A DNA stretch of 64,000 nucleotides from GCA-002733465 sp965230525 (GCA_965230525.1 OZ246008.1:682001-746000); one strand, 5' to 3'; positions 1-9,609 are shown, counted from the stretch's first letter. Program-made: numbers and translations. The notes: generated by a model not told the origin, from the letters alone.

Positions 1-131
1 CATTGACGAGCAAGTGGTAACCAAGCGTTGTCACCAAGTAACTCGAAGAAAATATGATGACCAAAGACATAAGGCAATACCACACAATTAAAATAGAATC
101 GACTTTTTAATCCAGCAATCATAAGAATCAT
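1..131 (-). other. Left window edge, possible partial ORF
   Basis: On the minus strand an ATG at 129-131 opens a frame of 43 codons that runs off the window edge without a stop (MILMIAGLKSRFYFNC...). No ribosome binding site is visible in front of it and its start lies only 28 nt from the divergent gene to the right. A plus-strand frame is also open from the edge to a TAA near position 89-91. Neither peptide was recognised, so the stretch may equally be non-coding. Confidence 0.2.
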
Positions 132-158
132 TTTTATTATATGAGAAGGGGCATTATT

Positions 159-2021
159 TTGAACAAATTACCTAAATTTTTACTCTCCGCAACTTTTGTT
201 GCCATTGTTTCAAGCTGTGGCCAACAATCTGAGCAAACTGATGATTCGGCATTAGTGACTGAAACATCTCAGTCTGAAGTGCTAGATACTGGCAAATCTC
301 AAGGCCAGAGTGAATCAGAAAAAGCGAATGCCCTGTTCGAAGAAATATTCATGCAAAATGTCATGCGCAGTCCAAACTTCCAATCCTTCTTAGGCATTAA
401 GACTGACCAAGATAAATGGGATGATTGGTCTGAACAAAGAGCGCAGGAAGACTTACAAATAGCCAAGCAAAATTTGAACAAAGTTAACGCTATTGATGCA
501 AGTCAACTTGATCCACAAACAAAAGTTAGCCTCGATATTATGAAGCTTAATTTGCAACAACAGATCGAAGACTTCAAATGGCGCTATCATAACTACCCGC
601 TCAACCAAATGTTTGGTATTCACTCGCAAGTTCCGTCACTATTAATTAATCAGCATACCGTATCAGAATTAGCTGATGCAGAAGCTTATATTTCAAGACT
701 GGAAAAAGTATCTGCGCTTTTTGATCAAGTTATTGATGCCATCAACATTAGAGCCGAGAAAGGTATCATTGCACCCAAATTTGTTTATCCTTATGTAATT
801 AGCGATAGCCAAAACATTATCAAAGGCGCCCCCTTTACCGAAGGTGACGATAGCACTTTGCTGTCGGACTTTAGTCAAAAAGTAGCCAACCTTTCCCTTT
901 CAGATAATGATAAACAAGCCTTAATCGAACGCGCCAAAACCGCACTAAAAACCAGTGTAAAGCCGGGCTACGATAAACTGATTGAAGCCGTCAAAGTAAT
1001 TCAAGCCAAAGCTGACACACGCGATGGTGCTTGGAAACTGCCAGATGGCGAAGCCTTTTATAACAACGCTTTGGCTCGAACAACAACCACAGATTTAAGC
1101 GCGCAAGAAATTCATCAAATTGGACTGAAAGAAGTTGCGCGAATTCATAAAGAAATGGAAGAAATAAAGAATAAAGTCGGCTTTAAAGGCGACTTGGCCG
1201 CCTTCTTTGAGTTTATGCGACATGATCCTCAGTTTTACTATCCAGAGACCGAACAAGGTCGACAAAAATATTTGACCGAGGCAACCTTGTTAATCGATAC
1301 CATGAAAGGCCGCTTAGATGAACTCTTTATTGTTAAACCTAAGGCTGACTTAACGGTTAAGGCAGTTGAGCCATTTAGAGAAAAGTCAGCAGGAAAAGCT
1401 TTTTATCAAAGCCCTTCTTTAGATGGTACCCGTCCAGGAATTTATTATGCCAACCTATATCGAATGAGCGATATGCCAACCTACCAAATGGAAGCACTCG
1501 CTTATCATGAAGGAATTCCAGGTCATCATATGCAACGCGCTATATCAGTCGAGCTCGAAGGAATTCCAAAGTTTAGAAAATTCTCTCGCTTTACTGCCTA
1601 TACCGAGGGCTGGGGTCTATATTCAGAGTTTTTGCCGAAAGAGATTGGCATGTATAGCGATCCCTATTCAGATTTCGGACGTCTTGCAATGGAGTTGTGG
1701 CGAGCTTGTCGATTAGTTGTGGATACAGGGATTCATGCTATGAAGTGGACCCGCGAGCAGGGAATAGAATACTACGTTACTAACACCCCTAACCCCCAAC
1801 CCGATGCGGTTAAAATGGTTGAGCGGCATATCGTCATCCCTTCACAAGCGACAGCCTATAAAATTGGTATGTTAAAGATTTTAGAGCTACGCAGTAAAGC
1901 GCAAACTGAAATGGGTGACAAGTTTGATATTCGCGAGTTTCATGAAGTGGTACTAAAAAATGGTCCGGTACCATTGAGTGTCTTAGCGCAATATGTGGAT
2001 GATTACATCAAAAGCAAGTAG
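159..2021 (+). CDS. DUF885 family lipoprotein, putative metallopeptidase
   Basis: This is a predicted outer-membrane or periplasmic lipoprotein of the DUF885 family, whose members look like zinc metallopeptidases. The N-terminus is a lipoprotein signal (hydrophobic stretch then VSSC, Cys about residue 20). The family signature HEGIPGHHMQ lies near residue 450 and EGWGLYSE near 480, giving likely metal and catalytic residues. I prefer the TTG at 159 over the ATG at 141: the ATG overlaps a strong Shine-Dalgarno (GAGAAGGGG, 143-151) placed 7-8 nt before the TTG, and the shorter product begins directly with a normal signal peptide. The length of about 620 aa is normal for the family. Substrate is unknown. 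Confidence 0.85.
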   Translation: MNKLPKFLLSATFVAIVSSCGQQSEQTDDSALVTETSQSEVLDTGKSQGQSESEKANALFEEIFMQNVMRSPNFQSFLGIKTDQDKWDDWSEQRAQEDLQIAKQNLNKVNAIDASQLDPQTKVSLDIMKLNLQQQIEDFKWRYHNYPLNQMFGIHSQVPSLLINQHTVSELADAEAYISRLEKVSALFDQVIDAINIRAEKGIIAPKFVYPYVISDSQNIIKGAPFTEGDDSTLLSDFSQKVANLSLSDNDKQALIERAKTALKTSVKPGYDKLIEAVKVIQAKADTRDGAWKLPDGEAFYNNALARTTTTDLSAQEIHQIGLKEVARIHKEMEEIKNKVGFKGDLAAFFEFMRHDPQFYYPETEQGRQKYLTEATLLIDTMKGRLDELFIVKPKADLTVKAVEPFREKSAGKAFYQSPSLDGTRPGIYYANLYRMSDMPTYQMEALAYHEGIPGHHMQRAISVELEGIPKFRKFSRFTAYTEGWGLYSEFLPKEIGMYSDPYSDFGRLAMELWRACRLVVDTGIHAMKWTREQGIEYYVTNTPNPQPDAVKMVERHIVIPSQATAYKIGMLKILELRSKAQTEMGDKFDIREFHEVVLKNGPVPLSVLAQYVDDYIKSK

Positions 2022-2065
2022 TTGTTAAACCCATTTGTTATAAACGATTAGGAGATGCATTACCG

Positions 2066-2911
2066 ATGCAATTTACAGGCACTGATAAATATATTGCGAC
2101 CGACGAACTACAGATGGCCGTTAACGCGGCCAAAACATTAGAGCGGCCGCTACTTATTAAAGGCGAACCTGGCACGGGTAAAACGATGCTGGCAGAGCAA
2201 GTTGCTGAGTCCTTATCGATGCCACTCATTCAGTGGCATATTAAGTCGACAACAAAAGCACACCAAGGTCTATATGAATACGACGCAGTATCGCGCTTGC
2301 GCGACTCTCAACTTGGTGATGATAAAGTTCATGACATTGCAAATTACATTAAAAAGGGAAAGCTTTGGGAAGCGTTTGAATCCGAACAACAGGCGGTTCT
2401 ATTAATCGATGAAATCGATAAAGCTGACATTGAGTTCCCTAATGATTTATTGCAAGAGTTGGACAAAATGGAATTTTTTGTTTACGAAACAGGAGAAACG
2501 ATTAAAGCCCGAACTAGACCGATCATTATTATTACCAGCAACAATGAAAAAGAGTTGCCCGATGCGTTTTTACGCCGTTGCTTTTTTCATTATATTAACT
2601 TCCCAGACCACGAAACCATGAAACGAATTGTTGCGGTTCACCATCCCGACATTAAAGCTAATTTACTAAAAGAAGCTTTAGACATATTCTTTCAAGTTAG
2701 AGATGTGCCTGGACTTAAGAAAAAACCGTCGACTTCTGAGTTGATCGACTGGCTTAAATTACTTTTAGCCGATGATATTCCTGACGAAGTGCTGAAAGGC
2801 AAAGATCCATCAAAAGCAATTCCACCACTCTACGGTGCACTGTTAAAAAATGAACAAGATGTTCACTTATTGGAAAAGCTTGCTTTTATGATTCGCCGAG
2901 AAAATCGCTAG
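2066..2911 (+). CDS. MoxR-family AAA+ ATPase
   Basis: This is a cytoplasmic MoxR-like AAA+ ATPase of 281 aa. Walker A (GEPGTGKT) is at residues 33-40 and Walker B (LLIDEIDK) near 111-118; a sensor-1 motif (IIITSNNEKELPDAFLRRC) follows. MoxR ATPases act with VWA-domain partners to remodel or mature protein complexes, and the next gene, 4 nt downstream, is exactly such a partner, so the two form an operon. An AGGAG at 2050-2054 precedes the ATG by 11 nt; another ATG at 2055 is out of frame. Client complex is unknown. Confidence 0.9.
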   Translation: MQFTGTDKYIATDELQMAVNAAKTLERPLLIKGEPGTGKTMLAEQVAESLSMPLIQWHIKSTTKAHQGLYEYDAVSRLRDSQLGDDKVHDIANYIKKGKLWEAFESEQQAVLLIDEIDKADIEFPNDLLQELDKMEFFVYETGETIKARTRPIIIITSNNEKELPDAFLRRCFFHYINFPDHETMKRIVAVHHPDIKANLLKEALDIFFQVRDVPGLKKKPSTSELIDWLKLLLADDIPDEVLKGKDPSKAIPPLYGALLKNEQDVHLLEKLAFMIRRENR

Positions 2912-2915
2912 CTCA

Positions 2916-4088
2916 ATGTTAATTAATTTTTTCTACTTACTTAAGCAAGTTGGTATTCCGGTTTCTATTAAAGAATTAATGACTTTATTAGAAGCCTTAG
3001 AAAAACGACTTGTTTTTTGTAGTCTCGATGATTTTTATCTGCTTGCACGGCTTTGTTTGGTAAAAGATGAAAAGTATTTCGATCGCTATGACCGGGCGTT
3101 TGCAGCGCACTTTAAAGAGTTAGATAGTCTAGAAGATATTTTACAAGCGCTCATTCCGGAAGACTGGCTTCGCAGTGAGTTTATGAAAACCCTGACTGAA
3201 GAAGAAAAAGCGAAAATTGAATCACTTGGTGGATTAGAGAAGTTGTTAGAGACTTTCAAGCAACGACTCGAGGAACAAAAAGAGCGACATGCTGGGGGAA
3301 ACAAATGGATTGGCACAGGTGGCACCTCTCCTTTCGGACATAGTGGTTTTCACCCTGAAGGGATTCGAATCGGTGGCGAGAGCAGAAATAAAAGTGCGGT
3401 AAAAGTTTGGGAAAAGCGAGCTTTTAAAGATCTCGATGACTCTATTGAACTGGGCACTCGTAACTTAAAGATTGCTCTCAGAAAGCTTCGTAAGTTTGCC
3501 CGCACAGGTGCTGAAGAAGAACTCGATTTGGATGACACCATTGCAAGCACCGCCAAGAACGCGGGAATGCTTGATCTAAAAATGGTTCCGGAAAAGCATA
3601 ACGCTGTCAAAGTGCTTATATTTTTTGACGTCGGTGGCTCAATGGATCCCTATGTGCAAATTTGCGAGGAATTATTTTCAGCCTGTAAGACTGAATTTAA
3701 ACACCTCGAATACTACTATTTTCATAATTTTATTTACGACAGTGTATGGCGAGACAATGTGCGGCGGCACACCGAAAAAACGCCACTATCGGAAGTGTTG
3801 AGAACTTATGGAAAAGAATATAAGGTAATTTTTGTTGGCGACGCCTCCATGGCTTCTTATGAAATATCCCATGTCGGTGGTAGTGTAGAGTACATGAACG
3901 ACGAACCCGGCTATGTTTGGATGCAGCGACTAAAAGAAGTTTTTGATAAGGTGGTATGGCTTAACCCTGTTGATCCACGCTATTGGGACTACACTCATAG
4001 TATTGGTATGGTTAAACAATTAGTCGACCAGCAAATGTTTCCATTAACTCTTAAGGGGCTAGAACAGGCGATTAAAGCCCTCAGCTAA
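2916..4088 (+). CDS. VWA domain protein, CoxE-like, MoxR partner
   Basis: This 390-aa protein is the usual partner of the upstream MoxR ATPase. The N-terminal half is helical and charged, followed by a glycine-rich linker around residues 125-155. The C-terminal half carries a von Willebrand factor A fold with a MIDAS-like motif DVGGSM near residue 237. The canonical MIDAS is DxSxS, so the first serine is replaced by glycine, as is common in CoxE-type proteins. It starts 4 nt after the ATPase stop without its own clear Shine-Dalgarno, which suggests translational coupling. No signal peptide is seen. Confidence 0.87.
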   Translation: MLINFFYLLKQVGIPVSIKELMTLLEALEKRLVFCSLDDFYLLARLCLVKDEKYFDRYDRAFAAHFKELDSLEDILQALIPEDWLRSEFMKTLTEEEKAKIESLGGLEKLLETFKQRLEEQKERHAGGNKWIGTGGTSPFGHSGFHPEGIRIGGESRNKSAVKVWEKRAFKDLDDSIELGTRNLKIALRKLRKFARTGAEEELDLDDTIASTAKNAGMLDLKMVPEKHNAVKVLIFFDVGGSMDPYVQICEELFSACKTEFKHLEYYYFHNFIYDSVWRDNVRRHTEKTPLSEVLRTYGKEYKVIFVGDASMASYEISHVGGSVEYMNDEPGYVWMQRLKEVFDKVVWLNPVDPRYWDYTHSIGMVKQLVDQQMFPLTLKGLEQAIKALS

Positions 4089-4144
4089 ACCGAAATCCTT
4101 TTTACACAATGACCAATCAACAAAAATAATCTTGGAGCTTATTA

Positions 4145-4522
4145 ATGAGTGACACTAACAATATTGGCAAGGTCGAATGGTGTGATCTGACTGTGCAAGA
4201 TGCGGAGACAGTAAAAGATTTTTATCAAAAGGTTGTCGGTTGGAAAACGCAACCGGTTTCCATGGGAGACTATCAAGATTTTAATGTGCAACTACCGCAT
4301 AACGGCGACACTGTAGCGGGAATTTGTCATGCGAGAGGGCCCAACAAAGATATTCCACCGCAATGGCTGTTATATGTCAGAGTGAATGATGTTAATCAGA
4401 GCGCGCAAGATTGTCTCGAGCAAGGCGGTCAGGTCATTGATGGGCCACGCAGTATGGGCGAGAGCAATTTTTGCATCATTCAAGATCCAGCGGGTGCCGT
4501 GTTAGCATTAGTCTCTGACTAA
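4145..4522 (+). CDS. VOC (glyoxalase/bleomycin-resistance fold) family protein
   Basis: This is a 125-aa single vicinal-oxygen-chelate unit with two beta-alpha-beta-beta-beta modules. It begins with KVEWCDLTVQDAETVKDFYQKVVGW, typical of the PF00903-like family 'VOC family protein' found beside unrelated genes in many proteobacteria, and ends with DPAGAVLALV. Possible metal ligands cannot be assigned with certainty. TTGGAG at 4132-4137 gives a good ribosome binding site. The substrate cannot be inferred. Confidence 0.85.
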   Translation: MSDTNNIGKVEWCDLTVQDAETVKDFYQKVVGWKTQPVSMGDYQDFNVQLPHNGDTVAGICHARGPNKDIPPQWLLYVRVNDVNQSAQDCLEQGGQVIDGPRSMGESNFCIIQDPAGAVLALVSD

Positions 4523-4582
4523 AGCGTGTGTAATCTTAATACAAATTTAAGAAATTATTCAGCCTGAATATTTGACTCGACT

Positions 4583-5521
4583 ATGCTAATTCCTTTTATC
4601 AGCCGTAAGCCCCTCGATTACCAGCGCAACTGGTTAGATCGATTTACAGAACTATTACCAAATTGTCGAGTCTTGTTAGCTAGTGATTTATCGCCATCAC
4701 AAAGGGAAGTGTGTGAAGTTGCGATCGTCCTCGATCCAGACCCTCAGGTGGTAGCAAGCTTTACTCATTTAAAATGGATTCAAAGTTTGTGGGCTGGCGT
4801 GGAAAGTCTAGTATCACTCGCTAAGGCCCAGAATATTCAATTAGTCCGTATGGTCGATCCTAAGCTTGCTGAAACAATGGCAGAAGCTGTTCTCGCCTGG
4901 ACGCTATATATACATCGCCAAATGCCAACTTACGCTGCTCAGCAACAAAATAAAATTTGGTTACAACTACCTTACCAGCCAGCGGAAAAGTGCAAAGTGG
5001 GAATTTTAGGTTTTGGAGAGCTAGGCATTGCTAGCGCCAAGATACTTAGATCTAACGGGTTCAGTTTAATGGGTTGGAGCCGAACGCAAAAAGACACTAG
5101 CGGTGTTCAATGTTTTTACGGTGCACAGCAATTATTAGAAATGGTCGAACAATCCAATATACTCATTTGTTTACTTCCACTCACTGACTCAACCAAAGGG
5201 ATTATTGACAAAGCTTTGCTACAAAGGCTTCCTGAGGGTGCTTCGCTGATTAATTTTGCACGCGGCGAGCATGTTAATGAAAGCGATTTATTAGAAGTTT
5301 TGGATTCTGACCACCTCTATCATGCGGTTTTAGACGTCTATGAAAATGAGCCTTTGCCAAACACCAGCCCAATTTGGAGCCACCCAAAAATTACCGCTCT
5401 TCCACACATTGCCGCGACCAGTTATCCACAAACTGCAGCACAGATTGCAGCGAAAAATATTCAGCACTACCAACTCACTGGTGAACTAACTTCGGTCGTC
5501 GACTTGACTCGAGGTTATTGA
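4583..5521 (+). CDS. D-isomer 2-hydroxyacid dehydrogenase, glyoxylate/hydroxypyruvate reductase A-like
   Basis: This is a 312-aa NAD(P)-dependent reductase of the 2-hydroxyacid dehydrogenase superfamily, closest in layout to GhrA, which reduces glyoxylate and hydroxypyruvate. The Rossmann motif GILGFGELG lies near residues 139-147. The catalytic triad is visible as Arg in FARGEHV (about 226), Glu in ENEPLP (about 256) and His in PHIAATS (about 274). No clear Shine-Dalgarno is seen before ATG 4583, but the N-terminus aligns with what I expect for the family. Exact substrate is inferred only. Confidence 0.85.
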   Translation: MLIPFISRKPLDYQRNWLDRFTELLPNCRVLLASDLSPSQREVCEVAIVLDPDPQVVASFTHLKWIQSLWAGVESLVSLAKAQNIQLVRMVDPKLAETMAEAVLAWTLYIHRQMPTYAAQQQNKIWLQLPYQPAEKCKVGILGFGELGIASAKILRSNGFSLMGWSRTQKDTSGVQCFYGAQQLLEMVEQSNILICLLPLTDSTKGIIDKALLQRLPEGASLINFARGEHVNESDLLEVLDSDHLYHAVLDVYENEPLPNTSPIWSHPKITALPHIAATSYPQTAAQIAAKNIQHYQLTGELTSVVDLTRGY

Positions 5522-5619
5522 GTTTGCATTATCCAACCTGTGTAGGCAGTTAAATTACTGCTCACCGCGCTAGTAGCACACTGTTGTAATTATTCATTCC
5601 ACAATAACGAGAATCAACA

Positions 5620-6270
5620 ATGAATCATTTAGTGATAGGCAACAAAAATTATTCCTCTTGGTCACTCAGACCTTGGCTTCTACTCAAAGAAAAGCAAATT
5701 GAATTTGAGGAGACAAAAATTCCTCTTTACCTAGAGAATTCGCGAGAGCAAATCTTGGCATATTCACCTGCCGCGAAAGTACCTGTCTATTTTTATAAAG
5801 AAACACCTGTTTGGGACTCACTGGCTATTTGCGAAACCATTTCGGAAATTTATCCAGAGAAACACTGTTGGCCGCAAAGCTTTGACATGAGAGCCATAGC
5901 TCGCTCAGTAAGTTTTGAAATGCATTCTGGCTTTGACCAAATTCGTGAAACGCTGCCGATGAATTGCCGAGTAAAAATGAAATTCCAACCAATCCATTCT
6001 GAACTTCAAAAAGAAATTGAACGAGTTTGTGAAATATGGCGAACTTGTCGCAAGCAGAATCCCAGCCAAGGCGATTTTTTATTTGGTGAATTCACCATTG
6101 CAGACGCCATGTATGCTCCGATTGCCATTCGCTTCGATCGCTACGGTATAGATGTCGGTGCGGTTGAAAAGCAATACATTAAGACCATGTTATCCCTTGA
6201 CTCGATGCAAGAATGGATTTCGGAAGCACTCAATGAAAGAGAAATAATCGAACAGTGTGAGCTGGGTTGA
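5620..6270 (+). CDS. Glutathione S-transferase
   Basis: This 216-aa cytosolic protein has a thioredoxin-fold N-terminal domain with the catalytic-loop motif NYSSWSLRPWLLLKE (residues 9-23) and a G-site segment KVPV...WDSLAICE (about 54-75). A helical C-terminal GST domain follows. The NYSSWSLRPWL start is typical of the GST subgroup related to maleylacetoacetate isomerase/zeta-like enzymes in proteobacteria. It probably conjugates or isomerises small electrophiles with glutathione. Gene context gives no specific substrate. Confidence 0.88.
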   Translation: MNHLVIGNKNYSSWSLRPWLLLKEKQIEFEETKIPLYLENSREQILAYSPAAKVPVYFYKETPVWDSLAICETISEIYPEKHCWPQSFDMRAIARSVSFEMHSGFDQIRETLPMNCRVKMKFQPIHSELQKEIERVCEIWRTCRKQNPSQGDFLFGEFTIADAMYAPIAIRFDRYGIDVGAVEKQYIKTMLSLDSMQEWISEALNEREIIEQCELG

Positions 6271-6480
6271 CTCTACCCGACTTATAGAAATGCAATCCTT
6301 AGACTTTTATGTCAAGGTTTCACTTTCTAAAAACAACTAATGTTCATTTAGCCGCCCTATTCAAACACAAAAATTACACAATCATTACCTACTCCACAGG
6401 TTTATTACCATCATTTCCCTTAACATTGGTGCTAATTAGAAACTGTTGCCTGTTATTTTTAGGCAAGAAGGGTAGATCAA

Positions 6481-8679
6481 TTGCACAATCTCACACACTC
6501 AACCAATTTAGCAAAGCTGTCTGTTTATTTACTTGCTGTTATATTATTTAGCGGCCCCAGCTACTCAGATATCCTTCCTATCATTGACTCGGATCGGGAC
6601 GGATTAGCTGATGATTTTGAGGATGCCAATAGCAATGGACTTGTAGATTCTAATGAAACTAATTTTTTGCAGGCAGATACTGACAGAGATGGATTTGATG
6701 ATGGTATGGAAGTCACTCATGGTAGTGATCCGCTGGATGCTGATAGTATTCCAGCTCATGGGGATCTGAATAAACAGGCTTGTTTGGCCGATTTTCCCCA
6801 AGGCTCGGAGAGTGTGACAGACTCTCCGATCAGACTACCTAGCACGCTAAATCCTATTAACTATTTTGCCAATGTCACAGATCTTAGACTAGAAGGCTTT
6901 AACGAAATACCTTTTGCCATCGGAGCTAATTTTAGCATTAAGAATATTGAATCATTTAACGAGCCTTCCTTGAGTGGTGTCACTGGGAGTAATATTAACG
7001 GAATTTCGCCTTTGGTCATGCTCGATGATGGTGAACAATATTTGTTTACAACCAATCAAGATGGTCGCATTAGAAAGTACACAAGAACCGCAACCCTAGA
7101 GTGGGCGGTCGATGTAAGGCGAGTTGCTGGTGATTCACTATCCGCTGACCCCATGGTTCAGTTGAGACGGCTTTCCAATCAATCATTTCAAGATAGATAT
7201 AGTGCTGATCTTGTCTATGTGGCCACCACTTATAGCAGTGCTACCAGAAATCGAATTTATGCTGTTAATGCAGACACTGGTGCTATTGTTTGGGTGCTAA
7301 ACTCAAACGGAAATTTGGATATTGATGTTACTCGCCAGGGAATGGCAATTGACTACCAAAACAATCGGCTATTTGTCGCTACTGATCGAACCAATAGCAC
7401 CGGTCAATCATCACTGTGGGCTATTAATACTCTAAACGGCACAGTGGACTGGTCTGCCAATCTCGGACAAAATTATGGTCGTCCGTTGTTTAAGAGCGGA
7501 CGAGTATATACCAATAACCTGTTTGGCGAACTCCATGCCCTAGATGCAGCATCAGGAGAGATCATTTGGACCACTTCTAGCGGAAGCCCCCATTTAAATG
7601 GTGCAGAGATAAAACGAACCAAGACAGGTGAAACACTCATTGCTCGAATGGATTTTGATGGACAAATTCGACTATTCCGAGATGACGGAGACAGCGGAAG
7701 TTTAGTTTGGCAAACCACATTACCTATCAGTGAAGGCGCTAGTGATGCTGTTCCGGTGTTTGGCTTAGGAGACCAGTATCTCTATGTTGGAGGAAACGAT
7801 GGCAGAGTTTATCAACTCTCTATAGCTACGGGGGAAGCGATTTCCGCACGAACCGTCAGTGAAACTGGTGCAATCAATGATATTGCAATTGTTGATACTG
7901 ATCATAGTCGGCGAAAAACCACCCTTTATGCAGCGACCCAAAATGGAATCATCACTCAGAATTGTTTTCCATTTAGAACTCATCAAGCCTCTCAGGATTT
8001 TGATTTAGACGGCGTGACCGATGGTGCTGATAACTGTCCAGAGATTGTAAACCCCATTCAAGCTGATGCAGATTTTGATGGGGTAGGTGATCTTTGCGAC
8101 TTTGACCAGGACAATGACTTTCTCTCAACGGAGAAAGAACAAGAGATTGGAACTAATCCTTTACTGTTTGATACAGACGGCGATCTCATTCCTGATAATT
8201 TAGATTCTTGTCCATTGTCTGTACAAGCTCCAATTGATAGCAATGGTGATGGTGCACCAGATACTTGCGAATTGGGACAATTTAGCATTGGGGGAAGTAT
8301 AACTGGCCTACTAGCAAATCAGAGCTTAGTCTTGCAGCTCGACGTTTTCCCCACTAACAACCCTAACATGCAACAAATCCTTACGATTTTAAGTTCAGGC
8401 TCGTTTGAGTTCGATGAGCTTTATTTTGAGGGTGATTTCTATCAGGTGACATTAGTATCTTCGACTCAACAAGGCTGCGTTTTATCCAACGGCACTGGCA
8501 ACATGCAAACCGAGAATGTGAATAATGTCACCGTTACCTGTAGAGAACAAGATCCTGTGGTTCAAGAACCACCCGAAGAAGATGACTCCTCAGGTGGCGG
8601 AGCAGTCACATCTATCCACTTACTCTGCTGTTGGTTGATTTTTTTACTCGGTCGACGCAATAACACAACAACCAGATAA
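6481..8679 (+). CDS. Secreted PQQ-like beta-propeller protein with TSP3 repeats and GlyGly-CTERM-like tail
   Basis: This 732-aa exported protein has, in order: a signal peptide (about 1-29); calcium-binding thrombospondin type 3 repeats (DSDRDGLADDFED, DTDRDGFDDGMEV; about 36-85); a long beta-propeller region with PQQ-like strands such as VYVATTYSS and IYAVNADTGAIVWVL (about 150-500); and a second TSP3 block with DNCP signatures (about 505-600). A small beta-domain precedes the C-terminal tail SSGGG, a hydrophobic helix and LLGRRN. That tail resembles the GlyGly-CTERM sorting signal processed by rhombosortase. The TTG at 6481 is supported by AAGAAGG 8 nt upstream. No enzyme activity can be assigned. 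Confidence 0.8.
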   Translation: MHNLTHSTNLAKLSVYLLAVILFSGPSYSDILPIIDSDRDGLADDFEDANSNGLVDSNETNFLQADTDRDGFDDGMEVTHGSDPLDADSIPAHGDLNKQACLADFPQGSESVTDSPIRLPSTLNPINYFANVTDLRLEGFNEIPFAIGANFSIKNIESFNEPSLSGVTGSNINGISPLVMLDDGEQYLFTTNQDGRIRKYTRTATLEWAVDVRRVAGDSLSADPMVQLRRLSNQSFQDRYSADLVYVATTYSSATRNRIYAVNADTGAIVWVLNSNGNLDIDVTRQGMAIDYQNNRLFVATDRTNSTGQSSLWAINTLNGTVDWSANLGQNYGRPLFKSGRVYTNNLFGELHALDAASGEIIWTTSSGSPHLNGAEIKRTKTGETLIARMDFDGQIRLFRDDGDSGSLVWQTTLPISEGASDAVPVFGLGDQYLYVGGNDGRVYQLSIATGEAISARTVSETGAINDIAIVDTDHSRRKTTLYAATQNGIITQNCFPFRTHQASQDFDLDGVTDGADNCPEIVNPIQADADFDGVGDLCDFDQDNDFLSTEKEQEIGTNPLLFDTDGDLIPDNLDSCPLSVQAPIDSNGDGAPDTCELGQFSIGGSITGLLANQSLVLQLDVFPTNNPNMQQILTILSSGSFEFDELYFEGDFYQVTLVSSTQQGCVLSNGTGNMQTENVNNVTVTCREQDPVVQEPPEEDDSSGGGAVTSIHLLCCWLIFLLGRRNNTTTR

Positions 8680-8806
8680 CCGTGTTTATTTAAATGTCGT
8701 TTGATAGGTAGTCAAATCACAATTAATATTATTCCCAAAAAAACGCTACTTAAACTTTAGTGAATAAGTTTGCTATTATGTTGCCATCCACTCATAAGGA
8801 ATGACC

Positions 8807-9502
8807 ATGCAACAGAAGCAACGATTAGTTTGGGACCTCCCACTACGATTATTTCATTGGCTTTTTGCCATTAGTATTTTAGGTTCATGGTATACCGCTG
8901 AGCAAGATGGTGAATTGATCGACCTGCACATGCAGCTAGGTTACTTTATTCTCGGCTTAGTGATTTTTAGAATTGTTTGGGGATTTGTTGGTACCAAACA
9001 TGCCCGATTTGGCAGTTTTTTTCCCACCCCAAAAAGAATTAGAAACTATTTAAGCGCCAGCCATTCATCTCAAAACAATCAATACGCTGGCCATAATCCT
9101 TTAGGCAGTGTGATGGTTTTTCTAATGCTTTTTCTGATCTTTTTACAAGCCGTCAGCGGTCTATTTATAGACGATGATATTTTTTCATCAGGTCCTTATT
9201 ACGGCCAATTGGGTGAACAAGTTGGTGAGGTCATGAGTTTTATCCATCACAATGCATTCGACGTTATGATATTTGCTATAGCGATGCATATTGCCGCTAT
9301 TCTTTACTATCGCTTCGCTAAGCAAACCGATTTAGTGACCCCTATGATAACTGGAAAAAAACCCGAAGATTTAGTAAAAGAGAAAGACGCTATCACTCAT
9401 TCTAAAATTTGGTTAGCGTTGTTGCTGGGATTGGTCGTTGCTGGGTTTGTTTATTGGTTGGTGGTCATCAATGTACCGATTGAAGAAGAGTATTTTTACT
9501 AG
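8807..9502 (+). CDS. Cytochrome b561 / Ni-Fe hydrogenase-type b cytochrome
   Basis: This 231-aa integral membrane di-haem cytochrome b belongs to the b561/prokaryotic family. It starts RLVWDLPLRLFHWLFAISILGSW, with His in helix 1, further helices near residues 45-60, 105-130 and 150-175 bearing His residues (LGYFILGLVIF, AMHIAAILYYR), and a last helix near 205. Such proteins pass electrons between quinol and a c-type partner. The ATG at 8807 is preferred over 8801, because AAGGA (8796-8800) abuts the first ATG but is 6 nt from the second. It converges with a cytochrome c' gene, a likely redox partner by context. Confidence 0.88.
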   Translation: MQQKQRLVWDLPLRLFHWLFAISILGSWYTAEQDGELIDLHMQLGYFILGLVIFRIVWGFVGTKHARFGSFFPTPKRIRNYLSASHSSQNNQYAGHNPLGSVMVFLMLFLIFLQAVSGLFIDDDIFSSGPYYGQLGEQVGEVMSFIHHNAFDVMIFAIAMHIAAILYYRFAKQTDLVTPMITGKKPEDLVKEKDAITHSKIWLALLLGLVVAGFVYWLVVINVPIEEEYFY

Positions 9503-9543
9503 TTGGTATCGTGAATAACCCTATAGATTGCTGAATAAAAGTC

Positions 9544-9573
9544 GGGGCTGAATCAAAAAAATAATTCAGCCCC
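9544..9573. terminator. Stem-loop between convergent cytochrome genes
   Basis: A perfect 10-bp inverted repeat, GGGGCTGAAT (9544-9553) and ATTCAGCCCC (9564-9573), lies between the convergent cytochrome b561 and c' genes. It has an A-rich loop and no strong T-run, so it is a likely bidirectional terminator of moderate strength. Confidence 0.6.
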
Positions 9574-9576
9574 ATT

Positions 9577-9604
9577 CAACTAGCAACTAGCAACTAGCAA
9601 CCAG
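9577..9604. repeat. Heptamer tandem repeat CAACTAG x4
   Basis: Three exact copies of CAACTAG are followed by one imperfect copy (CAACCAG), ending 5 nt from the cytochrome c' stop codon. The repeat lies outside coding sequence, in the 3' UTR of the convergent pair. Confidence 0.85.
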
Positions 9605-9609
9605 ATAGC

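Noticed and set aside
6309..6551. 80-aa plus-strand frame before the PQQ/TSP3 gene
   Set aside because: It overlaps the start of the supported gene in another frame, has no ribosome binding site and no recognisable features.
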